64,000 bases of DNA, from the NCBI RefSeq assembly GCF_016863035.1, contig NZ_BOOC01000001.1:372001-436000 (forward strand), written 5' to 3'. A program made the position numbers and the translations under genes. Positions 35,521-42,175 of this stretch are shown here, piece by piece; within the stretch, counting starts at the first letter, position 1; every line of letters begins with the position of its first letter. The notes beneath the pieces are model-generated. The model did no database searches. It saw only the letters and a list, made by a program, of their open reading frames with translations, and was not told the DNA's origin. The stretch is from Microbispora corallina (GTDB lineage: Bacteria > Actinomycetota > Actinomycetes > Streptosporangiales > Streptosporangiaceae).

Positions 35521-35751
35521 TCATCCCGATTCCCGGTCCTCGGCGCTCAAATGGTCGGCCCGGCGCACCCGCTCGCCCGGCGCGATGCCGCCATGGTGCT
35601 TCAGCACCGTGAAGACCGACCCCGGGGGCTTGCCCAGTGCCCGGGAGATCACGCTGATGGAGTCACCGGCGCGCCACCGCCGCCACAAGTCTTCTTTCAT
35701 CGCGTCCGACATTCCCGGCCGACCCATCCGAGCCACAGTCCATCCATCCAC
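35521..35751 (-). pseudogene. IS30-type transposase, N-terminal fragment
   Basis: A 76-codon frame with MGRPGMSDAMKEDLWRRW, AGDSISVISRALGKPPGSV and HGGIAPGERVRRADHLSAED, the N-terminal helix-turn-helix region of actinobacterial IS30-family transposases as I recall them. It stops where the family continues with a second helix-turn-helix and the DDE domain. The sequence then runs into the integrase fragment. Likely a deletion junction between two mobile elements. The natural start is probably the Met at 35727. Confidence 0.6.
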
Positions 35752-35897
35752 TGGCAGCGTTGCGTTGATCGTCTGAATCTAAGACGGCTTTCTTCGTGCG
35801 GGAGACCGGTGAGCGTGGACCCGTTCATCGAGGCGGAGAAGCGGGACGGGGGCAACTACCCGTTCAGGGCTGCAGCTTTCTCGTGTACCTTCGGCTC

Positions 35898-36326
35898 GTG
35901 CCTCACCCGGGTCCCGCCGACAAGGCGGAAGCTGGAATCGGCACCGGGTGCGCGACCATACTTGTACTCTTCAGTCTTCTTTTGTCATCTTCGGCATCGG
36001 ATGGCTTGGGCCTGCCCCACAGGCAGCAAATGATGATGGAATCCGCGGCACGTTGACGATCGAGACAAGCGACTGTCGCAAGGCATGCGGCTGGACCGGC
36101 GAGTCTGTTTCAAGCGACGGGCGGCTCCGAGTCCCCCGATGTGGACACCGACGACCTGAACCCCAAGACACACGTCGGGGACCGTGTCCCCGTCATCTAC
36201 GTAGACGGCAGGGCATGTTGGCCTGACGGCTCAACTGAGTGGCTCAAGACCATCGCACTCATTCTCTTCGGTCTGGTGATCATCGGGTGCGCGATCCGGC
36301 AAAGGCGATTCGCCGGACCCCGCTGA
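35898..36326 (+). pseudogene. Frameshifted two-helix membrane protein (DUF3592-like architecture)
   Basis: Three consecutive stretches look like one protein spread over two frames. The first (from GTG 35898) has a helix GTGCATILVLFSLLLSSSA. The second frame, about 36025-36130, reads GIRGTLTIETSDCRKACGWTG and SVSSDGRLR. The first frame then resumes with NPKTHVGDRVPVIYVDGRA and a second helix TIALILFGLVIIGCAI. TM-outer domain-TM with a VGDRVPV motif recalls DUF3592 proteins. Two compensating frameshifts and an in-frame TGA at 36054 mark it as decayed, unless sequencing errors are involved. Low-confidence family call. Confidence 0.45.
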
Positions 36327-36519
36327 GTAGGGCCGGGACAGCCGGCACGCCGACCTTCGCGTACCCGCAAGATGCAGCAGCGGCGCCTATGAAATCAGCA
36401 GGTACAGCGGCGATCTACGCCTCCAGCGGGGGCACTCTGGCTCCGGGGTGACCGCCAAGGGCCTGATCATCGTGGCGCTGGCTGAGGCAAGGGCGGGAGG
36501 CGCGAGGCCTCGTGCTCTC

Positions 36520-36538
36520 TATGCTGCGATACAGCATA
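36520..36538 (+). promoter_or_regulatory. Perfect inverted repeat TATGCTG-N5-CAGCATA
   Basis: Seven-bp arms (36520-36526 and 36532-36538), 22 nt before the next gene, in a locally AT-rich stretch of an otherwise gene-free 234-nt gap. Fits an operator overlapping a promoter; the cognate regulator is not in view. Confidence 0.5.
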
Positions 36539-36560
36539 ATGATCAGAGAAAGGCCGGGAC

Positions 36561-36782
36561 GTGTCCGAGCGAATCACCTGGACCATGCACCACTTCTCCC
36601 CGGCGAACCCGAAGGGCCATCAGCAAGGAGATGTACCGGCGCTTCTCCGTAGGGTCGCGGACAGCATCGAGGACCTTGGAGACGTCGAGGTCCATGACCT
36701 GATCATGCATACAGAGATCACAGCCGAAGGCCCTTGGCCGAGCCTCACCGTGTACTTCGACTACAAGGCCGACCAGCCTTAA
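36561..36782 (+). CDS. Small acidic protein of unknown function
   Basis: A 73-residue protein (GTG start, AAAGG upstream): ITWTMHHFSPANPKGHQQGD, then DVPALLRRVADSIEDLGDVE and DLIMHTEITAEGPWPSLTVY. The pattern of a helix with an alternating strand at the end recalls small actinomycete proteins often found in genomic islands, but I cannot name a family. It has good codon usage and its own operator-like palindrome, so it looks like a living gene within decayed DNA. Confidence 0.7.
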   Translation: MSERITWTMHHFSPANPKGHQQGDVPALLRRVADSIEDLGDVEVHDLIMHTEITAEGPWPSLTVYFDYKADQP

Positions 36783-36910
36783 CCTGCGTCCCTGCTCCTG
36801 CCGTCGTGCAATCAGCGTGCGATGAGACAGGGGAACGAGGGGGCAACCACGGTCACTCGTGACCGGTCCTAGACCCAGGTCAGCGGCCCGACAAGACGTG
36901 ATCAACGCCT

Positions 36911-36954
36911 TTCCCGAGCTGACAGCGCGGGTTCGATTCCCGTCGCCCGCTCCA
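36911..36954 (+). other. tRNA-Gly(CCC) 3'-half: att-site remnant
   Basis: The sequence matches a glycine tRNA from the anticodon loop (TTCCCGA, anticodon CCC) through the stem strand GCTGA, the T-arm (GCGGGTTCGATTCCCGT) and the acceptor end CGCCCGC plus TCCA. The 5' half is absent: the five bases before the loop (CGCCT) cannot pair with GCTGA. A junction at the anticodon loop is classic for tyrosine-recombinase integration in a tRNA gene, so this is an attachment-site relic, not a functional tRNA. Confidence 0.8.
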
Positions 36955-36958
36955 AGAT

Positions 36959-37384
36959 CTAAGCGAGCACTTCCGGCAGCAGCCTGAACGCCGCCACATG
37001 CCGCGGCCGGATCAGGCCGAAATCACGCCGGTCGATCGTCGCGATCTGTGTGATTCCCAGACGCTCGGCGATTGCGACCACGGACACATCGGCAGGGTCG
37101 AGACGAGCATCTTTGTAAAGCCGGACGAGTTCGGCCATACGTCGTACGTCAGCGGCAAGCAGATCGACCAGCTCGAACTCCTCCGTGACGAGATCAAGGA
37201 ACTGCGCATGTACGACCGGTCCCATATGCCTGTTGATCGTCCAACCGGCCTCGATAAGGATGGTCGAAGGAAGGAGCAACGGCCCTTCCAACTGCTCAAG
37301 GAGACGCACACACGAGGCATGGTGCTTGTCATCGCGATCGACAACGGCGATCAGCGGCCCTGTGTCCAGGAGCGTAGCGGTCAC
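36959..37384 (-). CDS. PIN-domain toxin (VapC family)
   Basis: Predicted Mg-dependent RNase toxin of a type II toxin-antitoxin system. The 141-residue protein has all four acidic PIN positions: Asp in LLDTGPLIAVVD, Glu in STILIEAGW, Asp in LDPADVSVVAIAERLG, and Asp in IATIDRRDFG. The GTG start overlaps the antitoxin stop by 4 nt (GTGA), so toxin follows antitoxin. Its stop lies 5 nt from the tRNA-Gly relic. Intact catalytic residues suggest it works; the RNA target is unknown. Confidence 0.88.
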   Translation of the reverse strand: MTATLLDTGPLIAVVDRDDKHHASCVRLLEQLEGPLLLPSTILIEAGWTINRHMGPVVHAQFLDLVTEEFELVDLLAADVRRMAELVRLYKDARLDPADVSVVAIAERLGITQIATIDRRDFGLIRPRHVAAFRLLPEVLA

Positions 37385-37626
37385 ACCGACCGATTGAATC
37401 GCTCCGCCAGCAGATCTTCGACCCGTTCCGACAGATCGCCCTCTCCGGACGCGCCAATCCCCGCGATCGACAGCCGGCGGCGCCGCACCGGTTCCGACAG
37501 ATCTTCGTTCGCGGCCTCAGCAAGTTCCGGGTCTGTCTTGACCAACCGCAGCAACCGACCCGCCTGGTCCGGCGACAGCCGGTCAACCAGGTGATGAAGC
37601 TCCTCATGCGCATGCCCGGCGCTCAT
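37381..37626 (-). CDS. Antitoxin partner of the PIN-domain toxin
   Basis: An 81-residue acidic/basic protein directly upstream of, and overlapping, the VapC gene. N-terminus HAHEELHHLVDRLSPDQAGR is helical and recalls antitoxins reading (L)HxLVDxLP-xxA found with VapC in actinobacteria; the middle part (ELAEAANEDLSEPVRRRRLS) and C-terminal LSERVEDLLAERF could be the toxin-binding tail. No ribbon-helix-helix or AbrB motif is certain. Its role as antitoxin rests on gene order. Confidence 0.72.
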   Translation of the reverse strand: MSAGHAHEELHHLVDRLSPDQAGRLLRLVKTDPELAEAANEDLSEPVRRRRLSIAGIGASGEGDLSERVEDLLAERFNRSV

Positions 37627-37798
37627 GCCCCGAGTCTACGCTCGCGATATCGCTAGCGGCAGGAACACGGTGGCGTGCCCGTTGCGTGCCCGTTCGGTCG
37701 GCGATCAGCGGGAACAATCGGGGACTCACGGTGACTCGACCGCCACACATGCAGGTCGATGTTCTCCCAACTCATGGAAAATGATCTTGAAAGGCAAG

Positions 37799-37818
37799 GC
37801 TGACAGCGCGGGTTCGAT
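37799..37818 (+). repeat. Second copy of the tRNA-Gly att core
   Basis: Exact repeat of 36918-36937; the next base departs from the tRNA sequence. It is directly joined to a decapitated S66 peptidase frame, so marks a recombination junction. Confidence 0.7.
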
Positions 37819-37820
37819 GG

Positions 37821-38057
37821 ATGCGGATGGCCGGATTCTTCACCAACGCCATGCTCGTCGGCCGCACCCGGGCCCCGGGCATCGACTCGCTCACCCAGCA
37901 TGAGGCGGTGCTCGACGCACTCGGCGGCCTCGCCGTACCGATCATCGCTGACGTCGAGTGTGGCCATGTCCCGCCGTACATGCCTCTGGTCAACGGCGCT
38001 CACGGCCACGTGGTGTACACCGAACACCGCAACGAACTCACACAGGCACTCACGTAG
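37821..38057 (+). pseudogene. LD-carboxypeptidase/MccF (S66 family) C-terminal fragment
   Basis: A 78-codon frame matching the C-terminal end of S66 peptidases: LVGRTRAPGIDSLTQHEAVL, DALGGLAVPIIADVECGHVP and PYMPLVNGAHGHVVY, with the last catalytic His in ECGHVPP. The nucleophile Ser and Glu parts are missing, since the frame begins exactly at the att-like repeat. MccF-type members cleave peptide-nucleotide antibiotics and LD-carboxypeptidases trim peptidoglycan. Only a non-functional tail is left here. Confidence 0.72.
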
Positions 38058-38402
38058 AGCCTGCGCGGTCCCGCGCATTCCCAAGATGGCCAGGATCGGG
38101 GCGCGATCAACAGTTCAGGCCCTCAGTTCCGTCTCTGTTCCGCCGGAACACAAGAGAGGTGACCAAGGGACGCGGCGAGGCTACGGGTATCGACGCCGTC
38201 TGCGAGGAGCACGCTCGCGACGCCTGGCAGGAACCCCGACATCGGGTCCGAGTTCGCACACCGGAAATGGCAGAGCACCTTCGGTGCGCCCGTTCACTTA
38301 TGGCAGAAGGCTCGGTCAGCGCGTGGATTACTTGATTACAAACATGGCAGGATGGCCGAGATCTGACAGGGAAGTCGTGTCGAAGCCCGGAGTTGATCAC
38401 TG
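38058..38402. other. 345-nt stretch without a supported gene
   Basis: Open frames here are low-complexity or Arg-rich with no recognisable motif, and GC content is lower than in neighbouring genes. It is probably decayed island DNA plus the promoter of the ABM-globin gene at its right end. Confidence 0.5.
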
Positions 38403-39164
38403 GTGATCGTCGAGTACATCCGCTACCGCATTCCCGGCGAGCGGAGCGAGGACTTCGAGGCGGCCTATCACAAGGCCGCCGACTGTCTGTCACGCGCTCC
38501 GCAGTGTGCCGACTACGAGCTCGCCCGCAGCGTCGAACAGCCCGAGTCCTACATTCTGCGGATCACGTGGACATCGGCGAAGGATCACCTGGAAGGGTTT
38601 CGCCGCAGCGATCTGTTCCAGGAGTTCTTCGCCGCCATCGGTCCGTTCGTGCACGACATCGAGGAGATGAGCCACTACGAACGCACAGCGGTGCGCGGTA
38701 CGGGCGGTTCGATTCCCTCGCTGTACGACTGGGCGGGCGGCGCCGAGGCGCTCGAACGGCTCACGGAGAGGTTCTACGATCTCGTCGCGGTCGATGACCT
38801 GATCGGGCCCCTGTTCAAGCACATGAATCCTGATCACCCGCGCTTTGTGGCGATGTGGCTGGGAGAGGTCTTCGGAGGGCCGGCCCGTTACACCCACGAG
38901 CGGGGCGGCTACCGGCACATGCTCTCCATGCACCTCGGCAAGGCCATCACCGAACCCATGCGGCGCCGGTGGGTCAGCCTGCTGATGGACGCGGCCGACG
39001 AGGTCGGACTGCCCGCCGATCCTGAGTTCCGCGCCGCGTTCACGGGCTACATCGAGTGGGGGACGCGTCTGGCACTGGCGAATTCACAGCCGGGTGCGGA
39101 GCCCGTGCGCGAGGCTCCCGTACCGCATTGGGGCTGGGGTGTGGCCCCTCCCTACAGCGGCTGA
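38403..39164 (+). CDS. Fusion of antibiotic-biosynthesis monooxygenase (ABM) domain and group II truncated haemoglobin
   Basis: A 253-residue fusion. Residues 1-95 form an ABM/YgiN-like ferredoxin-fold domain (MIVEYIRYRIPGERSEDFEA ... FRRSDLFQEFFAAIGPFVHDI). Residues about 105-230 are a TrHbO-type globin: SLYDWAGGAEALERLTERFYD, the CD/E region MWLGEVFGGPARYTHERGG, proximal His in HMLSMHLGKAI, and the group II Trp G8 in EPMRRRWVSLLMDAAD. The C-terminus is Pro-rich. Such ABM-trHb chimeras are known from actinomycetes, with proposed oxygen-dependent quinone or NO/redox chemistry. GTG start; GGAG is rather far upstream. No operon partner is seen. Likely functional by intact haem residues. Confidence 0.88.
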   Translation: MIVEYIRYRIPGERSEDFEAAYHKAADCLSRAPQCADYELARSVEQPESYILRITWTSAKDHLEGFRRSDLFQEFFAAIGPFVHDIEEMSHYERTAVRGTGGSIPSLYDWAGGAEALERLTERFYDLVAVDDLIGPLFKHMNPDHPRFVAMWLGEVFGGPARYTHERGGYRHMLSMHLGKAITEPMRRRWVSLLMDAADEVGLPADPEFRAAFTGYIEWGTRLALANSQPGAEPVREAPVPHWGWGVAPPYSG

Positions 39165-39466
39165 GCACAACGCCAGGCCGGCGCCTTCCGGTGGTCTCAG
39201 CGGAGGATCCGCAAGGGTGCATGTAATGCAGTCGCAGACCCTCTCGATCGTTGAAGCATGACCGAATGACATCCCTCATCGCTCATACCAGCGTCGACTG
39301 CCTCGACGCCTACACCTTGTCGACCTTCGCAGCCAGGCCGAAGATTGGTGGAACCGGAAGCCCGTGGGAAGGTCTCGAACCTTGCCACGGGCTTTCTTGC
39401 ACCGCAGGCTCGCCGTCCGACGTCACGCGGCCGTACTGTCGAACGCATTGACGAAGGAGGACTCCG
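39165..39466. other. 302-nt gap with a second integrase scrap and no gene
   Basis: Besides the integrase-like fragment at about 39349-39402, nothing coding is supported. AAGGAGGA shortly before 39467 serves the DHFR-family gene. Confidence 0.5.
39349..39402 (-). pseudogene. Second short copy of the integrase C-terminal sequence
   Basis: About 49 nt are nearly identical (6 mismatches by eye) to 35427-35475. Translated on the minus strand they give KKARGKVRDLPTGFRFHQS, against RKARGKVQDLPTGFRFHDV in the first fragment. The similarity breaks at the His-box, so this is only a scrap of a related integrase gene 3.9 kb away. Confidence 0.7.
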
Positions 39467-40041
39467 ATGCGCAGCGTGACGTACTCGATGAGCGTCTCAC
39501 TTGACGGCTACATCGTCGGGCCGGACGGCGACTTCGAATGGACGGCGCCCGACGAGGACGTCTTTCGCCTCGCCACCGACCAGATACGAGAGGTCGGCGT
39601 GCACCTGATGGGACGGCGGCTGTACGAGACGATGCTGTACTGGGAGACCGCCGACCAGGATCCATCCCTCGACGCCTTGATGCTCGAGTGGGCGGCGATC
39701 TGGAAGCGGCTCCCGAAGGTGGTGTTCTCCACCACGCTGCCGGCGGTGCAGGGCAATGCCCGCCTGGCCTCCGGCGGCCTGGCGGAGGAGATCGAGCGGT
39801 TGCGAGCCGAGCCGGGGCGGGCGACATCGCGATCGGCGGCGCGACTCTCGCCGCCGAGGCGGCCGCGTCGGGACTGATCGACGAGTACCGGGCCCGCGTC
39901 TACCCGGTGCTGGTCGGCGGTGGCATTCCGTTCTTCCCCCAGCGCGAGCGACGGGTGGATCTCGAACTCGTCGAGACCCGCACCTTCAGCTCGAAAGTCG
40001 TCTATCTCCGCTACCACGTGGCGCGCCAGGCCGTGTCGTAG
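39467..40041 (+). pseudogene. Dihydrofolate reductase family (RibD C-terminal-like) protein, frameshifted
   Basis: The first frame gives a good N-terminus (VTYSMSVSLDGYIVGPDGDF, then VHLMGRRLYETMLYWE) to about base 39815 and then turns to nonsense. The frame one base over continues correctly with DIAIGGATLAAEAAASGLID, VYPVLVGGGIPFFP and a normal C-terminus. The break lies in the G-rich tract around 39813-39822, so one missing base explains it. Either a sequencing error or a recent inactivation. The family (YyaP/YwjB-like) has mostly unknown substrates. Confidence 0.8.
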
Positions 40042-40140
40042 AACGCCACCCCCCAGCGTGCCGCGGTTTTCCGCGTCGCCCGGAGGGCGGCGAACGATCC
40101 TCTCCGTGACGCAGGTCACATCCGGACCGCGTGAGGCGGC

Positions 40141-40167
40141 TGTCGATTTCCGGGGTGTCCGCACGAC
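40141..40167 (+). promoter_or_regulatory. ECF42-type promoter upstream of the MFS gene
   Basis: TGTCGA (40141-40146), a 17-nt spacer, then CGAC (40164-40167). From memory, ECF42 promoters in Streptomyces have TGTCGA at -35 and CGA/TC at -10. It lies 79 nt before the first gene of the MFS-DGPF-ECF42 unit, so it is the likely autoregulated promoter. Confidence 0.55.
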
Positions 40168-40245
40168 GACGTTCTGAGGCAGGACGCCACCGCCCACGCG
40201 GCGGACGGGCGCCGGCCCTACGGAACGCGGGAGAGGACACCGAGC

Positions 40246-41799
40246 ATGAGCAGTGACGAGGGACGCGCACAACGGGCCGGCACCCGGGAGTGGGTCGGAC
40301 TGGCCGTCCTGGCCCTGCCCACCCTGCTGGTGTCGCTGGACATGTTCGTGATGCTGCTGGCCCTGCCGCACCTCAGCCGCGCGCTGCACGCCACCGGCGT
40401 CCAACAGCTGTGGATCATGGACGTGTACGGGTTCATGGTGGCCGGATTAATGGTCACCATGGGCGCCCTCGGCGACCGCATCGGCCGGCGGCGGCTCCTG
40501 CTCGCGGCCGCCCTCGTGTTCGGCCTCGCCTCCGTTGGTGCCGCCTGGTCCACCAGCCCGCTCATGCTGATCGCTCTGCGGGCGCTGCTGGGCATCGCGG
40601 GGGCCGCGCTCACGCCGTCGACGCTGGCGTTGATCAGCCACCTGTTCCGGGATCCGCGGCAGAAGGCCGGCGCCATCGGGATCTGGGCGGGATGCTTCAC
40701 GGTGGGCGCGATCATCGGGCCGATCGTGGGCGGGGCGATGCTGGAGCGCTTCTGGTGGGGGTCGGTGTTCCTGCTGGGAGTGCCGGCGATGGCGCTGCTG
40801 CTGGCCGTCGGGCCGGCGCTGGTCCCCGAGTACCGCGACGAAGCGGCGGGCCGGCTGGACCTGCGCAGCGTCGTGCTGTCCCTAGCCGCCGTCCTCCCCG
40901 CGATCCAGGGTGTGAAGTCCTTCGCCCGGGACGGCTGGGGGGTGACCCCGGCCCTGCTGCTGGCGGCCGGACTCGCGTTCGGTGCGCTGTTCGTGCGGCG
41001 CCAGCGCCGGCTCGCCGACCCGCTGGTGGACCTGCGGCTGTTCGCGAGCCGTACCTTCAGCGCCACGCTGGGCAGCATGCTCGCGTACTCGACGCTGTCC
41101 GGCGGCACGATGGTGCTGGTCGCGCAGTACTTCCAGCTCGTGGACGGCCTGCCCCCACTGCGGGCCGGCCTCGCGCTGGCGCCGGGCATGGCAGCCTCCG
41201 TGGCCGGGTTTCAGATCGCGCCGCTGCTGGCCCGCCGGGTCCGGCCCGCGTTCCTGATCGCCGGGGGGATCCTCATCACGGTCACCGGCCTCCTCGTGAT
41301 GACCCGGTCCGACACCTCCGGCGCCTGGGTGCTGATCGTCGGCTTCCTGGTGAGCTGCCTGGGCACCGCTCCGCTGGTCACGCTGGGCACCAACCTGATC
41401 GTCGGCGCCGCGCCACCCGAGCGGGCCGGGTCCGCCGCGGCCCTGGGGCAGACGGCCGGAGAGTTCGGGTACGCGCTGGGCGTCGCGGTGCTCGGCAGCG
41501 TCCTGACCGTGGTGTACCGTTCCCGCATCCCGGCCGGTGCGCCACCGGCCGCCCGGGACAGCATCGCCGGTGCCACGCAGGCGGCATCCCACCTGCCGGC
41601 GCCCGCCGGCCGCGCCCTGCTGTCCGCGGCGCACGAGGCGTTCGTGGCCGGGCTGCACACCGCGGCCGGGCTCAGCGCCGCGATCCTCTTCGCGACGGCG
41701 GTCCTGCTGGCCGTGGTCCTGCGGCACCTGCCGCCGCTCGGGCAGCCGCCCTCCGATCCCGCGCCGGCCGAAGCGGCGCTCGCGGAATCCGTCCAATAG
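40246..41799 (+). CDS. MFS drug:H+ antiporter, DHA2 (14-helix) family
   Basis: Membrane exporter resembling EmrB/QacA-type multidrug or antibiotic efflux pumps. The 517-residue protein has about 14 hydrophobic helices; helix 1 carries the DHA2-like LVSLDMFVMLLALPHLS, the loop 2-3 signature GALGDRIGRRRLLL (motif A), and motif C-like FTVGAIIGPIVGGAML in helix 5. A short Pro/Ala-rich cytosolic tail ends the protein. It is first of three genes; the DGPF gene follows after 46 nt. Regulation by the linked ECF42 sigma factor is suggested by an upstream promoter match. Substrate unknown. Confidence 0.9.
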   Translation: MSSDEGRAQRAGTREWVGLAVLALPTLLVSLDMFVMLLALPHLSRALHATGVQQLWIMDVYGFMVAGLMVTMGALGDRIGRRRLLLAAALVFGLASVGAAWSTSPLMLIALRALLGIAGAALTPSTLALISHLFRDPRQKAGAIGIWAGCFTVGAIIGPIVGGAMLERFWWGSVFLLGVPAMALLLAVGPALVPEYRDEAAGRLDLRSVVLSLAAVLPAIQGVKSFARDGWGVTPALLLAAGLAFGALFVRRQRRLADPLVDLRLFASRTFSATLGSMLAYSTLSGGTMVLVAQYFQLVDGLPPLRAGLALAPGMAASVAGFQIAPLLARRVRPAFLIAGGILITVTGLLVMTRSDTSGAWVLIVGFLVSCLGTAPLVTLGTNLIVGAAPPERAGSAAALGQTAGEFGYALGVAVLGSVLTVVYRSRIPAGAPPAARDSIAGATQAASHLPAPAGRALLSAAHEAFVAGLHTAAGLSAAILFATAVLLAVVLRHLPPLGQPPSDPAPAEAALAESVQ

Positions 41800-41845
41800 C
41801 TCCCCGAATCCATCCAGTAAGAAGTCCAGTACGAAAGGAACTGAC

Positions 41846-42175
41846 ATGACCCAGTACGCGATCCTGCTGTACGCGCCTGCTCCGGCGGACGTCGCCGACA
41901 TGCCGGCCGAGGAGATGGAGGCCCACATGCGCCACTCCGACGACGTCGAGGAACTCGGCGGCCACATCGTGAGCGGGTACGCCCTGCACTCGAGTGCCAT
42001 GGCTACCTCGGTACGCGGGGACACGGTCACCGACGGGCCGTTCATCGAGGCCAAGGAGGTCATCGCGGGCTTCTACATCCTGGAGGCGCGGGACCTGGAC
42101 CACGCGTTGGAGATCAGCAGACGGAACCCGGCGACCTGGCGCGGCGGCGTCGAGATCCGCCCGCTGCTGGGATGA
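41846..42175 (+). CDS. YCII-related DGPF-domain protein
   Basis: Small ferredoxin-fold protein of the YCII/DGPF group. The 109 residues show YAILLYAPAP, the pattern MEAHMRHSDDVEELGGHIVSG, and the DGPF motif in VTDGPFIEAKEVIAGFYILE. AAGGA lies 6 nt before ATG 41846. Its stop overlaps the sigma-factor start by 4 nt (ATGA). DGPF proteins are the standard genomic partners and targets of ECF42 sigma factors; their biochemical role is still unknown. Confidence 0.92.
   Translation: MTQYAILLYAPAPADVADMPAEEMEAHMRHSDDVEELGGHIVSGYALHSSAMATSVRGDTVTDGPFIEAKEVIAGFYILEARDLDHALEISRRNPATWRGGVEIRPLLG

Larger units (their letters stand above)
36918..37818. mobile_element. Segment bounded by 20-bp direct repeats of tRNA-Gly sequence, carrying a toxin-antitoxin pair
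   Basis: Identical 20-bp direct repeats at 36918-36937 and 37799-37818 start with GCTGACAGCGCGG and continue into the T-loop. Between them lie only the VapC-like toxin, its antitoxin and a gene-free stretch. The left copy continues as a proper tRNA 3' end, the right copy breaks off after the T-loop. This looks like two att relics from successive integrations or a collapsed element. No integrase lies between them. Confidence 0.6.

Noticed and set aside
35809-36033. Frame beginning VSVDPFIEAEKRDGG, resembling the start of IS3-family transposase OrfB
   Set aside because: Only about nine residues match; the frame then turns to nonsense. Could be a scrap of an IS3 element but cannot be supported.
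36543-36905. 120-codon minus-strand frame overlapping the 73-residue gene
   Set aside because: It covers the antisense of a better gene, has no motif and no ribosome site.
36906-36960. A functional tRNA-Gly gene
   Set aside because: Only the 3' half exists; the 5' strand of the anticodon stem and the D-arm and 5' acceptor strand are missing.
38107-38493. 128-codon minus-strand frame before the ABM-globin gene
   Set aside because: Arg/Ser-rich, overlaps the globin fusion start, no domain.
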